Assembly: GCF_000152785.1 (NCBI RefSeq) | Contig: NZ_CH672414.1 | Span: 957,472-1,021,471, forward strand | Reading direction: 5' to 3' | DNA: 64,000 nucleotides | Origin: Yoonia vestfoldensis SKA53 | GTDB lineage: Bacteria; Pseudomonadota; Alphaproteobacteria; Rhodobacterales; Rhodobacteraceae | Part shown: positions 8,476 to 18,079 of the stretch, in pieces | How the letters are laid out: the number at the start of each line of letters is the position of its first letter | Position numbering within the stretch: position 1 is the stretch's first letter | Translations under genes and position numbers: made by a program | Notes under the pieces: model-generated | Seen by the model: the letters and a program-made list of their open reading frames with translations, nothing else | Told to the model about the DNA's origin: nothing | Databases searched by the model: none

Positions 8476-9261
8476 ATGATCGTCGTTGAAAATCTGGTGA
8501 AGACCTTTGGTGGTTTTCGCGCTGTCGATGGGGCATCCTTGCGCATCGAACAAGGGTCCATCACCGGGCTGATCGGGCCAAATGGTGCTGGAAAAACAAC
8601 GCTTTTCAATGTGATCGCGGGCGTTCTTCAACCAACATCGGGCCGCGTGACGATGATGGGCGAAGACATCACCGGCCTGCCCCCGCATGCGTTGTTTCAC
8701 AAAGGCTTGCTGCGCACCTTTCAGATTGCGCATGAATTTTCATCCATGACGGTGCGCGAAAACCTGATGATGGTCCCCGCGGGCCAATCGGGTGAAACGC
8801 TGTGGAACGCATGGTTCGGCCGCAAGCGGATCGCGGATGAAGAACGCGCGCTGTGCGCCAAGGCCGACGAGGTCATCGAATTCCTGACCATCGAACATCT
8901 GAAAGAAGAACGCGCTGGCAACCTGTCGGGCGGGCAGAAAAAACTGCTCGAACTGGGGCGCACCATGATGGTGGACGCCAAGATCGTTTTTCTGGACGAG
9001 GTCGGCGCAGGTGTGAACCGCACCCTGCTCAACACCATTGGCGATGCGATTATCCGGCTGAACAAGGAACGCAATTACACCTTTGTCGTGATCGAACATG
9101 ACATGGATTTCATCGGCCGGCTGTGCGATCCGGTCATTTGCATGGCCGAAGGCCGCGTCTTGGCCCAAGGCACGCTGGCAGAGATCAAAGCCAATGAACA
9201 GGTGATCGAGGCCTATCTCGGCACCGGACTAAAGAACAAGGACAAGGTGGCTGTGGTATGA
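8476..9261 (+). CDS. livG: Branched-chain amino acid ABC transporter ATP-binding protein LivG
   Basis: 261 aa. ATPase subunit at the inner face of the membrane. Walker A GPNGAGKTT (residues 35-43), LivG-type segment LRTFQIAHEFSSMTVRENL, signature LSGGQKK at about residue 154, Walker B IVFLDE, and H-loop VIEHDMDF. The residue after Walker B is valine in LDEVGAGVNRTLL where DEP is usual. The ribosome site GGGGAG precedes the ATG. Its stop overlaps the start of a 14-codon frame that leads to livF. Confidence 0.93.
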   Translation: MIVVENLVKTFGGFRAVDGASLRIEQGSITGLIGPNGAGKTTLFNVIAGVLQPTSGRVTMMGEDITGLPPHALFHKGLLRTFQIAHEFSSMTVRENLMMVPAGQSGETLWNAWFGRKRIADEERALCAKADEVIEFLTIEHLKEERAGNLSGGQKKLLELGRTMMVDAKIVFLDEVGAGVNRTLLNTIGDAIIRLNKERNYTFVVIEHDMDFIGRLCDPVICMAEGRVLAQGTLAEIKANEQVIEAYLGTGLKNKDKVAVV

Positions 9262-9302
9262 AATTCTTGCTGAGCATTCTGGCGGAGTATGTAATCCCGT
9301 GA
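9258..9302 (+). other. 14-codon bridging reading frame between livG and livF
   Basis: An ATG overlaps the livG stop (ATGA at 9258-9261) and the frame ends at a TGA that overlaps the GTG start of livF (GTGA at 9299-9302). The encoded peptide is 14 residues (MKFLLSILAEYVIP). It could carry ribosomes from livG to livF; coding of a functional peptide is not claimed. Confidence 0.35.
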
Positions 9303-10012
9303 CCGAACCTTTCCTGATTGGCGACACCATGACCGGCGGTTATGGCAAAGGCCCCGATATTTTGCATGGCTGCACCATTGCCGTGGAAAGGGGCGAAATC
9401 GCCGTGATCGTCGGCCCCAACGGCGCAGGCAAATCCACCGCGATGAAGGCGGTGTTCGGCATGCTGAACGTGAACAGCGGTGCGGTGCGGCTGGATGGCG
9501 AAGACATCACCCACCTGACCCCGCAGGAACGCGTGGTCAAGGGGATGGGGTTCGTGCCGCAGACCTCCAATATTTTCACCTCGATGACGGTTGAAGAAAA
9601 CCTTGAAATGGGCGCCTTTATCCGCCGCGACGATTTCAGCGATACGATGGCGCAGGTCTATGACCTGTTCCCGATCCTGAAAGAAAAGCGCCATCAGGCC
9701 GCAGGCGAATTGTCCGGCGGGCAGCGCCAACAGGTCGCTGTGGGCCGCGCGCTGATGACCAAGCCCAAGGTCCTGATGCTGGACGAACCCACCGCAGGCG
9801 TCAGCCCCATTGTGATGGACGAATTGTTCGACCGCATCATCGAGGTCGCGCGGACCGGTATCCCGATCCTGATGGTCGAACAGAACGCGCGCCAAGCGCT
9901 TGAAATCGCAGACAAAGCCTATGTGCTGGTGCAGGGGCGCAATGCCCATACCGGCACGGGCAAGCAATTGCTGGCCGATCCCGAAGTCCGCCGCAGCTTT
10001 TTGGGGGGATAG
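9299..10012 (+). CDS. livF: Branched-chain amino acid ABC transporter ATP-binding protein LivF
   Basis: 237 aa, GTG start. Second ATPase subunit. Walker A GPNGAGKST at about residues 39-47, LivF-type GMGFVPQTSNIFTSMTVEENL, signature LSGGQRQQVAVGRAL, Walker B VLMLDEPTAGVSP, and H-loop MVEQNA. Length is typical of LivF (about 235). The start was placed at the GTG because the conserved strand FLIGDTMTGGYG follows directly and no ATG occurs nearby. It lies between livG and livH with spacings of a few bases. Confidence 0.93.
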   Translation: MTEPFLIGDTMTGGYGKGPDILHGCTIAVERGEIAVIVGPNGAGKSTAMKAVFGMLNVNSGAVRLDGEDITHLTPQERVVKGMGFVPQTSNIFTSMTVEENLEMGAFIRRDDFSDTMAQVYDLFPILKEKRHQAAGELSGGQRQQVAVGRALMTKPKVLMLDEPTAGVSPIVMDELFDRIIEVARTGIPILMVEQNARQALEIADKAYVLVQGRNAHTGTGKQLLADPEVRRSFLGG

Positions 10013-10015
10013 GGT

Positions 10016-11026
10016 ATGGATGTCATCAACGCTTTGGTCGTACTGGCCAATTTTGTCATCGTGCCGGGGTTGGCCTATGGCGCGCAGCTGGCGCTGGGTG
10101 CGCTGGGTGTCACGCTGATCTACGGCATCCTGCGGTTTTCCAACTTCGCCCATGGCGACACGATGGCCTTTGGCACGGCGATCACGATCATCGGCACCAA
10201 TGCGCTGATCGCCGCTGGCATCACCTTTGGCCCGCTGCCCACCGCATTGATCGCCCTGCCCTTGGGCATTGCAGCCACCTGTCTGCTGGTGCTTGGCACG
10301 GATTGGACAGTCTATAAATTCTACCGCACCAAGAAAGCCGCCCCTGTGATCCTTGTGATCGTGTCGATGGGGGTGATGTTCATCATGAACGGGATCGTGC
10401 GGTTCATCATCGGCGTGGGAGACATCAATTTCGCTGATGGCGAACGCTTTGTCGTCACCGCGCGCGGGTTCCGCGAAGCAACAGGTCTGGCCGAGGGGCT
10501 GGCGATCCGCACCACACAGGTCATCACTGTTATCGTGGCCCTGATTGCCATGGCGCTGCTGTTTTGGTTCCTGAACAAGACCCGCACCGGCAAATCCATG
10601 CGCGCCTTTTCCGATAACGAGGATCTGGCGCTTTTGTCGGGCATCAACCCCGATTGGGTGGTCAAGGTGACATGGATGATCGTTGCTGCCTTGGCTACAA
10701 CGGCAGGTGTGCTGTACGGGCTGGATAAATCCTTCAAGGCATTCACCTATTTCCAGCTGCTGCTGCCGATCTTTGCCGCGGCTATCGTCGGCGGGCTTGG
10801 CAGCCCCTTGGGCGCTATTGCAGGCGGTTTCGTCATCGCCTTTAGCGAAGTCACCGTGACCTATGCGTGGAAACGCGTGCTGGGCTATATTTTACCCGAA
10901 AACCTTGCGCCCGAAGCCTTGGTTCAGCTTATGTCCACCGATTATAAATTCGCCGTCAGCTTTGCGATCCTGATTGTCGTGCTGCTGTTCAAGCCGACCG
11001 GCCTGTTCAAAGGGAAATCCGTATGA
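10016..11026 (+). CDS. livH: Branched-chain amino acid ABC transporter permease LivH
   Basis: 336 aa inner-membrane permease with about eight to nine hydrophobic segments. LivH hallmarks are LGVTLIYGILRFSNFAHGD near residues 30-48 and the coupling loop region around AFSDNEDLALLSGIN and AAIVGGLGSPLGAIAGG. It pairs with LivM to form the channel and contacts LivF/LivG. The start follows the livF stop by three bases and the stop overlaps the livM start by four bases (ATGA), so the subunits are translationally coupled. Confidence 0.93.
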   Translation: MDVINALVVLANFVIVPGLAYGAQLALGALGVTLIYGILRFSNFAHGDTMAFGTAITIIGTNALIAAGITFGPLPTALIALPLGIAATCLLVLGTDWTVYKFYRTKKAAPVILVIVSMGVMFIMNGIVRFIIGVGDINFADGERFVVTARGFREATGLAEGLAIRTTQVITVIVALIAMALLFWFLNKTRTGKSMRAFSDNEDLALLSGINPDWVVKVTWMIVAALATTAGVLYGLDKSFKAFTYFQLLLPIFAAAIVGGLGSPLGAIAGGFVIAFSEVTVTYAWKRVLGYILPENLAPEALVQLMSTDYKFAVSFAILIVVLLFKPTGLFKGKSV

Positions 11027-12327
11027 ACCCCGCTATCCGCGCACCGCTGCTGTTCGGTTTCGTCGCTGTCCTGATGATCGGGACGGGTATCGTGCAGGGC
11101 TGGAATTCTGCCCTGCTGATCCTGAACATGGGGCTGATTTCGGCAATCATGGCGCTGGGCGTCAACCTGCAATGGGGCTTTGCCGGCCTGTTCAATATCG
11201 GGGTGATGGGGTTTGTCGCACTTGGCGGGCTGGCCGCCGTGCTGATCTCGACCCCGCCGACCGAAGGTGCTTGGGCCGCAGGTGGCTGGAATATCGTGAT
11301 CGGTCTGTTGCTGGGGGGCATGACAGTGATCGGGGCGATCCTTGCGCAACACCGGATGGCACTGGGGCGCATCCGCACGCTGACGACGCTGGCAATTCTG
11401 ATCGCAGGCTTTTTCATCTATCGCGCGGTGTTCGATCCGGGTGTTACTGCAATCGAGGCGATCAACCCTTCGGTCAGCGGCAATATCGGCGGGCTGAACC
11501 TGCCGGTGCTGTTGTCATGGCCCGTGGGTGGCCTGCTGGCCGCCGGTGCCGCATGGATCATCGGCAAGACGGCTTTGGGCCTGCGGTCGGATTATCTGGC
11601 CATTGCCACGCTGGGCATTGCGGAAATCATCATCGCGGTGCTGAAAAACGAAGACTGGCTGTCACGCGGCGTCAAGAACGTGATTGGCCTTGACCGGCCC
11701 GTCCCCTTCGAAATCGAATTACAGCAAGACCCGACATTCGTGGCGCGCGCCGTGGGCCTTGGGCTTGATCCGGTGACGGCATCGGGGATCTATACGAAAC
11801 TGGCCTATTCAGCTTTGTTCGCCGTCGTGCTGCTGATCCTGCTGTGGATGGCGCAGATGGCCCTGAAAAGCCCCTGGGGCCGCATGATGCGCGCGATCCG
11901 CGACAATGAAACCGCCGCGCGTGCAATGGGCAAGGATGTCACCGCACGGCATTTACAGATCTTTATCCTTGGCTCTGCCATCTGCGGGGTTGCGGGGGCG
12001 ATGATGACCACGCTGGACGGGCAATTGACGCCCGGCAGCTATCAGCCTTTGCGCTTTACCTTTCTGGTCTGGGTCATGGTGATCGTCGGAGGATCGGGCA
12101 ATAATTTTGGCGCGGTGCTGGGCGGTATCCTGATCTGGTGGCTCTGGGTGCAGGTGGAACCGATGGGGCTGGCGCTGATGCAGATCTTGTCGAGCGGTCT
12201 GGAAGACGGCAGCGCGTTGCAGACACGGATGATCGACGCCGCCGCCCATATGCGCCTGCTGACCATGGGGCTGTTGATGCTGATCGTGCTGCGGTTCAGC
12301 CCGCGCGGGCTGATCCCCGAACGCTGA
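11023..12327 (+). CDS. livM: Branched-chain amino acid ABC transporter permease LivM
   Basis: 434 aa inner-membrane permease. Characteristic parts are IMALGVNLQWGFAGLFNIGVMGFVALG (about residues 45-72), YLAIATLGIAEI, the coupling loop GRMMRAIRDNETAARAMGKDVTARHLQIF, and VMVIVGGSGNNFGAVLGG. It is longer than many LivM proteins because of an extra periplasmic region around residues 130-160 (PGVTAIEAINPSVSG). Last gene of the operon; a hairpin follows. Confidence 0.92.
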   Translation: MNPAIRAPLLFGFVAVLMIGTGIVQGWNSALLILNMGLISAIMALGVNLQWGFAGLFNIGVMGFVALGGLAAVLISTPPTEGAWAAGGWNIVIGLLLGGMTVIGAILAQHRMALGRIRTLTTLAILIAGFFIYRAVFDPGVTAIEAINPSVSGNIGGLNLPVLLSWPVGGLLAAGAAWIIGKTALGLRSDYLAIATLGIAEIIIAVLKNEDWLSRGVKNVIGLDRPVPFEIELQQDPTFVARAVGLGLDPVTASGIYTKLAYSALFAVVLLILLWMAQMALKSPWGRMMRAIRDNETAARAMGKDVTARHLQIFILGSAICGVAGAMMTTLDGQLTPGSYQPLRFTFLVWVMVIVGGSGNNFGAVLGGILIWWLWVQVEPMGLALMQILSSGLEDGSALQTRMIDAAAHMRLLTMGLLMLIVLRFSPRGLIPER

Positions 12328-12338
12328 CTTGTTCTTGG

Positions 12339-12364
12339 CCCCCGCCTTGATAGAAAGGCGGGGG
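12339..12364. terminator. Hairpin after livM, weak terminator
   Basis: Ten-bp perfect stem CCCCCGCCTT / AAGGCGGGGG with a 6-base loop. No T-run follows on either strand, so it may stabilise the 3' end or pause polymerase rather than terminate on its own. Confidence 0.4.
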
Positions 12365-12382
12365 AATTGAATAGGGTATTAC

Positions 12383-14854
12383 ATGTTCACGTTGTTTCGC
12401 TGGGCTGTCCGACTGACCACCACGCTGATCGTGCTGATGGTCGCAGGCGTTGTGCTGGCGTGGTACTTTGCCACGCGGTCCCTGCCCGATTACGACGCGA
12501 CGGCACAGGTCGCAGGCATCTCTGCACCGGTAGAGATCGTGCGCGACAATGCCAATGTGCCGCATATCTTTGGCGCGACTGACGAAGACGTGTTTTTCGG
12601 TCTGGGCTATGCCCATGCGCAGGACCGGCTGTGGCAGATGACGATGCTGCGCCGCACGGTGCAGGGCCGGCTGTCCGAACTTTACGGCGCACGCACGTTC
12701 GACATTGATCAGGTCTTGCGACGCTATGATCTGTACAATGCTGCAACCGCATCTGTCGTGGCACAGGACGCGTCCACGCTGGCGGCGCTGACAGCCTACG
12801 CAGACGGCGTGAACACCTGGCTGGACGAGGTGAACAAAGGTGCCTTGGGCCGTGGCGCACCGGAAATGTGGTTGTTCAATCATCCGATCGCCCGCTGGCA
12901 GCCCGCCGATTCCATCGCGATCCTGAAACTGATGGCGCTGCAACTGACATCGAGCCTGGAAAACGAGGTTTTGCGCGCGCGTGTATCGCTGATCGTCAGC
13001 CCCGCCAGGCTGAGCGACGTGCTGCCCGATGATCCGGGCAGCGGTGTTGCCGCCCTGCCATCCTATGCCGCATTGGTGCCGGATGTCGTGCCAAACCAGC
13101 CCAGCACACGCATGGCCTATGATCCGCTGATGCCCGTGCCGCCGCGCGCCTTGGCCGGCGCATCAAATGCCTGGGCGGCAAATGCGACGCGGTCCGCGAC
13201 GGGATCGACCCTGCTGGCCAATGACCCGCATCTGGGGCTGACCGCGCCCAGCATCTGGTTTCTGGCGCGGCTCGAACTGGAGGGTGGCGGCGTGATCGGT
13301 GGTACGATCCCCGGTGTGCCACTAATCCTGACGGGCCGCAGCGCCAATCTCGGCTGGGGGCTGACAACTGCGAATGTCGATGATCAGGACGTGTTCTTGG
13401 AAGAGGTGAACCCGAACAATTCTGAAGAATATCGTGGCCTTGACGGTTGGCAGTCATTTGTCAGCCGCGACAGTATCATCACGATCAAGGATGCCCCGTC
13501 CGTCACAATCCGCCTGCGCTGGACCGAAAACGGGCCGGTGATACCGGACGATCTGTTCGATCTGGGTACGATCACGCCCCCTGGTCATGTCACCGCCATT
13601 GGGTGGACTGCGCTATCACAAACGGATACGTCGATGTCGGCTGCAATGGCGCTGATGCGCGCGCGCAATGTGGATCAGGCGATTGCGGCGGGTGAATTGC
13701 ATGTCGCCCCCGCCCAGAACCTGACGCTGGCCGACCGCAACCGCGTGGCGATGCAGACCATCGGGGCGATACCGATGCGTGACGCGAACCACCAAAGTCA
13801 GGGCCGTTACCCCAGTTTCGGCTATTTGCCTGAAAACCGCTGGCAAGGCGTGTCTGCCTATGTCGACAACCCCCGTTTCGTGGACCCCGACGGCGGGATC
13901 GTCGGCAATACCAACAACAAGATGATCGACCGCCCCTTTCCGCGCCATGTATCGTTCGACTGGGGCGACACGCAGCGCGTGATCCGCTGGCGGCGGTTGA
14001 TGCAGGCGCGCGAGGTCCATACCCGCGACAGTTTTATCGAAGCGCAGCTGGATAGTGTCAGTTTCACCGCGCGCACGCTGCTGACCTTTATGGGCGCTGA
14101 CCTATGGTTCACCGGCGACGCCGCCCCCGATGGCACGCCCGAACGGCGCCGCCAGATTGCGCTGGAACTGCTGGCCGCATGGAACGGCGAGATGAACGAA
14201 CATCTGCCCGAACCGTTGATCTATGCCGCCTGGGCGCGGGCGTTTCAGGCGCGCGTGATCCGTGACGAGCTGGGGCCGCTGGCCGCCGAATTCACCCATC
14301 TGGACCCCGTGTTTCTGGAACGCATTTTCCGCGATGTGGATGGCGCATCAATCTGGTGCGACGTGATCCAATCTGCCCCCGTCGAGACCTGCGCCGATAT
14401 CGCACGTCAGGCGCTGGACGAGGCGCTGATCTGGATCGCCGAAAACCACGGCACCGCCATCGAGGCGGTGCGTTGGGGCGACGCGCATGAGGCGACGCAT
14501 GATCATCCTGTCTTGGGCGCGACCCCGATCCTCGGCTGGATAGTCAATATCCGCCAATCGACCAGCGGCGGCGATAACACGCTGATGCGCGGGCGCACCC
14601 GCGGCACCGGCCCGGCCCCATTCCAGAATGTGCATGCCGCCGGCTATCGCGCGGTCTATGATTTCGCCGATCCTGACAGTTCGGTGTTCATTTCATCCAC
14701 CGGACAATCGGGCCATCCGTTTTCGCGTTATTACGACAATCTGGGCGAGATGTGGCGGCGCGGCGAATATATCCCGATGTCGCTGGACCCTGATCTGGCC
14801 CGTGCGGCGGCGGTGGGTGTCACGACCTTGGTGCCGGTGGAAAGTTCGGAATAG
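12383..14854 (+). CDS. Penicillin acylase (penicillin amidase) family protein
   Basis: 823 aa N-terminal-nucleophile hydrolase. An N-terminal hydrophobic segment (residues 11-30) anchors or exports it. The alpha-chain part carries PVEIVRDNANVPHIFGATDEDVFF and GYAHAQDRLWQM; the autoprocessing site is at Gly259-Ala260-Ser261 in GASNAWA, Ser261 becoming the catalytic N-terminus of the beta chain, followed by LLANDPHLGL. The family cleaves amide bonds of penicillins, aminolevulinates or acyl-homoserine lactones; substrate cannot be told from sequence. Convergent to hflX, with no associated regulator. Confidence 0.9.
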   Translation: MFTLFRWAVRLTTTLIVLMVAGVVLAWYFATRSLPDYDATAQVAGISAPVEIVRDNANVPHIFGATDEDVFFGLGYAHAQDRLWQMTMLRRTVQGRLSELYGARTFDIDQVLRRYDLYNAATASVVAQDASTLAALTAYADGVNTWLDEVNKGALGRGAPEMWLFNHPIARWQPADSIAILKLMALQLTSSLENEVLRARVSLIVSPARLSDVLPDDPGSGVAALPSYAALVPDVVPNQPSTRMAYDPLMPVPPRALAGASNAWAANATRSATGSTLLANDPHLGLTAPSIWFLARLELEGGGVIGGTIPGVPLILTGRSANLGWGLTTANVDDQDVFLEEVNPNNSEEYRGLDGWQSFVSRDSIITIKDAPSVTIRLRWTENGPVIPDDLFDLGTITPPGHVTAIGWTALSQTDTSMSAAMALMRARNVDQAIAAGELHVAPAQNLTLADRNRVAMQTIGAIPMRDANHQSQGRYPSFGYLPENRWQGVSAYVDNPRFVDPDGGIVGNTNNKMIDRPFPRHVSFDWGDTQRVIRWRRLMQAREVHTRDSFIEAQLDSVSFTARTLLTFMGADLWFTGDAAPDGTPERRRQIALELLAAWNGEMNEHLPEPLIYAAWARAFQARVIRDELGPLAAEFTHLDPVFLERIFRDVDGASIWCDVIQSAPVETCADIARQALDEALIWIAENHGTAIEAVRWGDAHEATHDHPVLGATPILGWIVNIRQSTSGGDNTLMRGRTRGTGPAPFQNVHAAGYRAVYDFADPDSSVFISSTGQSGHPFSRYYDNLGEMWRRGEYIPMSLDPDLARAAAVGVTTLVPVESSE

Positions 14855-14921
14855 AACTTTTATGCCTCCGGCGGGGATTGCGGTGAAGTGTGAAACAATT
14901 CACCGCGCTCGGAAGATGCGG

Positions 14922-16196
14922 TTACAGGCGGCTAAAACGCTCTTGCTGCAGGGCTGTCCACACAACGGTCATGCAATAGCCCTCGTCCGTCTGCTGGTCG
15001 TCCGTAACGATACCCGCCTCGAACAACCACGCGCGTTTGCGCCCTTCGGCGAAGCTCAGCGTCAGAAGCGCTTCTGAGCGCGGGTCTTTGAGTTTTTCGG
15101 GGATCGCGGCCAGAAGGGCGGCCATGCCTTCGCCGGTCAGCGCCGAGACCGCGAAAAGATCTTCGGTGCGCGCGGCCTGATTGACGCGGCCTTCAAAGGC
15201 TTCGCCTTGCAGCAGATCGACCTTGTTCCAGACTTCGATCAGCGGGGCGTTTTCGGCAACGCCCAGTTTGTGCAGGATCGCCATCACATCGCACGCTTGT
15301 TCTTCGGTCTGGTCATGGCTGATGTCACGGATATGCAGGATCAGATCCGCGTCCAGCACTTCCTCCAATGTCGCGCGGAAAGCGGCGACCAGTTCGGTCG
15401 GCAAGTCCGAAATGAAACCCACCGTGTCGGACATGATCACCTCGTCGCCTGTGGGCAGCGTGATCTTGCGCATCGTCGGGTCAAGGGTGGCGAACAGCAT
15501 GTCCTTGGCCAGCACATCGGCACCGGTCAGCATATTGAACAACGTCGATTTGCCCGCGTTGGTATAGCCCACCAGCGCCACGATCGGGAACGGCACCTTG
15601 GCGCGGGACGCGCGGTGCAGCGCGCGGGTTTTGCCTACCTTTTCCAGCTGGCGGCGCAGACGCACCAACTGGTCGTCGATAGCGCGCCTGTCCGCCTCGA
15701 TCTGGGTTTCGCCCGGACCACCGACGAAACCAAGCCCGCCACGCTGGCGTTCAAGGTGGGTCCATGCCCGCACCAGCCGGGTGCGCTGATAGGACAGGGC
15801 CGCCATTTCGACCTGCAACACACCTTCGGAGGTGCGGGCGCGGTCGCTGAAGATTTCAAGGATCAGACCGGTCCGGTCCAGCAATTTGACCCCCCAGGCT
15901 TTTTCCAGATTGCGTTGCTGCACGGGTGTCACAGACCCATCGACCAGCACCAGTTCAACCTCTGCCTCGGCAAAGATGATGCGCAATTCTTCGATCTTGC
16001 CTTTGCCGAACAATTTGCCCGCATGCAATTTGGGCAGCCGCACGATATCGGCCCCGAGCACGTCAAGGTCGGGCAAGGCTGCGGCCAGCGCCACGGCCTC
16101 GGCCAGCGCAGGCACGGGGGCACGGCGGCTGTGGTCGGATTTCAATTCAGGGTGCAGCACCCAGGCCCGCGTGACGGGCTTGTCGTGTTCCAGCAA
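14922..16196 (-). CDS. hflX: GTPase HflX
   Basis: 424 aa ribosome-associated GTPase that splits stalled ribosomes under stress. The N-terminal HflX domain has the glycine-rich GKIEELRIIF and VDGSVTPVQQRNLEKAW; G1 is GYTNAGKST (about residue 210), G3 is DTVGFISDLP, G4 is NKVD. The middle region PGETQIEADRRAIDDQLVRLRRQLEKV is the linking helix pair. Its start lies three bases after the hfq stop, the standard hfq-hflX arrangement. Confidence 0.95.
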   Translation of the reverse strand: MLEHDKPVTRAWVLHPELKSDHSRRAPVPALAEAVALAAALPDLDVLGADIVRLPKLHAGKLFGKGKIEELRIIFAEAEVELVLVDGSVTPVQQRNLEKAWGVKLLDRTGLILEIFSDRARTSEGVLQVEMAALSYQRTRLVRAWTHLERQRGGLGFVGGPGETQIEADRRAIDDQLVRLRRQLEKVGKTRALHRASRAKVPFPIVALVGYTNAGKSTLFNMLTGADVLAKDMLFATLDPTMRKITLPTGDEVIMSDTVGFISDLPTELVAAFRATLEEVLDADLILHIRDISHDQTEEQACDVMAILHKLGVAENAPLIEVWNKVDLLQGEAFEGRVNQAARTEDLFAVSALTGEGMAALLAAIPEKLKDPRSEALLTLSFAEGRKRAWLFEAGIVTDDQQTDEGYCMTVVWTALQQERFSRL

Positions 16197-16198
16197 AG

Positions 16199-16432
16199 CT
16201 ATTCTTCGCCTTCATAAAGGCTGATCGGCTGCGCCGGCATGATCGTGGAAATCGCGCTTTTATAAACAAGCTGCGATTGCCCGTCGCGGCGCAGTAACAC
16301 GCAAAAGCTGTCGAACCATGTGATGACCCCCTGCAATTTGACACCATTCACCAGAAAGATCGTGACCGGCACCTTGGTCTTGCGGACATGGTTCAGAAAT
16401 GCATCTTGCAGATTTGCTTTATCGGCGGCCAT
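16199..16432 (-). CDS. hfq: RNA chaperone Hfq
   Basis: 77 aa, hexameric Sm-like protein that pairs small RNAs with mRNAs. Sm1 includes [28 protein letters not shown] and Sm2 includes the KH-type motif region [10 protein letters not shown] (here with SA in place of the enterobacterial KHA). The ATG at 16432 was chosen as the family start, after the ribosome site AAGGATG; a longer upstream frame is not conserved. No long acidic tail, as usual in alphaproteobacteria. Last-but-one gene of the ntr-trk-hfq-hflX block. Confidence 0.95.
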   Translation of the reverse strand: MAADKANLQDAFLNHVRKTKVPVTIFLVNGVKLQGVITWFDSFCVLLRRDGQSQLVYKSAISTIMPAQPISLYEGEE

Positions 16433-16558
16433 GACGACATCCTTTTCTTTATTCTTTTTTTTGGTCTTTTGGCCGTGATCCGGCCTTCCGGTCTGGGGTC
16501 CAGTATGTCGTGCCAATCGCCGAGTTTCCAGCCCCAAAAATGCAAAGCCCCCCCACGG

Positions 16559-18079
16559 CTAGCGTTGCCAGATTTCGGGGTTGAACAGCGCGATGATCGC
16601 CAAAGTTTCCAACCGGCCCAGCACCATCGCCCCGGCGAGGATTATTTTGGCAGCCTCGGGCAGGTCGGCATAGAAAATCGGGGTTTCGGCGGCGACCACG
16701 GCCAGCGGGCCGGTCGTGGACAAGGCGGCGACGGTCAGAACCATCGCCGTTTCAAACGGCACGCCGGTCAGCGACAACAACACCATGACCGCCGCGATGC
16801 TGATCGCAAAAAGCATGAAGAAGACCCAGGAAATATAGGCCCCCTGCCGGCGGATGCGCCGTGCGTCACGCCCGCCGCCGCCCACCGATGACGGTAACAA
16901 CAGCCGTTCCTGTTCGCGTTCCAGATGCCGGAACAGCGCATAGATCCGCAACAATTTTACCCCGCCCGCCGTCGTCGCCACCCCGCCGCCGATCAGCGCC
17001 AGCCCGATCAGAACCAGCCCCGGCGTGGACAGGCGCGACCAATCTGTCGCAGCACCCCAGAATTGCGATTCAAATCCTGTGGTGGTCAAAAACGACGTGA
17101 CCGTGAACAGCGTCCCCCAAAGGGCGGTCACCACGTCGCGCGGGCTGAAGGGGGCCTGTGCTTCGGTGGTCCCGACAAAATGCCGCAGAAACAGCGCCAC
17201 TGTCGCAAGTCCGATCAGCACCAGCGCCGTGGTGAATTCGGGATCGCGCCAAAGCCACTGGTTGCGTTCGCCGGACAGGCCGCGCGAAAAGGTCAGCCGC
17301 GACAGAGCAAAGACGAAAAAGGCAAAGATCAGCACTTCGCCGAGAAACCCCGAGGCTGCGAAATAAAGCCCGCCAACCGGCGTGATCCCCGATGTGGACA
17401 GCACCGCCATCGCATGGGCCAGCGCGATATAGGGGCGTTCGCCCAGCATGACCAACCCGATCCACAAAACGGCGGTCAGCCCCGCATAGACCGGCGTCAG
17501 CGCCATCGTATAGCGCACCAGCCGTTCGGACGGGTCAGCCACCCCGCCGATCTGGGTAAAACTGCCCGTGGCACCGCGTCCGACAGCGGCTGTGGCGCGG
17601 ACCTCGAACCCGCCAAGGTTCATCGGCGCAAAGATCGACACTGCCGTGATCCAAACCAAAAGCCCCCCGAGCCAGCCCACGGTGGAGCGCCACAGATGCT
17701 GCGACGGCGTCAGATCAGCGCCACCCGCATAAACCGTCGCCCCCGTGGTGGTGAAACTTGACACCATTTCGAACCAGGCATCCAGAAAACTGGTGTTGCC
17801 CACCGCCTCGTAGAACGGGACCGCAAACATCAGCGGCAACACCGAAAAGGCGGCCAGCAAACCGATCAACTGGCTGCGGGCGATATTGGCAGGTACATAG
17901 CCCGACATCGTCAGCGCGATCAGCAGGGTCAGCACCGAGAACAGCACGAACCCGTAGAAAAACACCCGCATCGTGGCGAAATCCTCGACCACGGCGCCAT
18001 GCGCGGCGGGCAGCAGCATCGCGATGGCGCCCAAACCCATCAGCACCACAAAGAACGGAAGGCGCGTGATCCACTGCAT
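16559..18079 (-). CDS. trkH: Trk-type potassium uptake channel subunit TrkH
   Basis: 506 aa integral membrane protein of the TrkH/KtrB superfamily. Four pseudo-repeats with pore motifs can be followed: SSFTTTGATVYAG, STSGITPVGGL, FLTTTGFESQF and ALSTTGPLAVVA. It forms the potassium-conducting pore gated by TrkA. Its start overlaps the trkA stop by one base, so the two are made together. Length is typical of TrkH (about 480-510). Confidence 0.94.
   Translation of the reverse strand: MQWITRLPFFVVLMGLGAIAMLLPAAHGAVVEDFATMRVFFYGFVLFSVLTLLIALTMSGYVPANIARSQLIGLLAAFSVLPLMFAVPFYEAVGNTSFLDAWFEMVSSFTTTGATVYAGGADLTPSQHLWRSTVGWLGGLLVWITAVSIFAPMNLGGFEVRATAAVGRGATGSFTQIGGVADPSERLVRYTMALTPVYAGLTAVLWIGLVMLGERPYIALAHAMAVLSTSGITPVGGLYFAASGFLGEVLIFAFFVFALSRLTFSRGLSGERNQWLWRDPEFTTALVLIGLATVALFLRHFVGTTEAQAPFSPRDVVTALWGTLFTVTSFLTTTGFESQFWGAATDWSRLSTPGLVLIGLALIGGGVATTAGGVKLLRIYALFRHLEREQERLLLPSSVGGGGRDARRIRRQGAYISWVFFMLFAISIAAVMVLLSLTGVPFETAMVLTVAALSTTGPLAVVAAETPIFYADLPEAAKIILAGAMVLGRLETLAIIALFNPEIWQR

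Noticed and set aside
7181..8536. Long minus-strand open frame (451 codons) opposite the substrate-binding protein gene
   Set aside because: It is the antisense shadow of a high-GC gene with clear signal peptide and family motifs; its own translation is rich in His, Arg and Gly without a recognisable fold.
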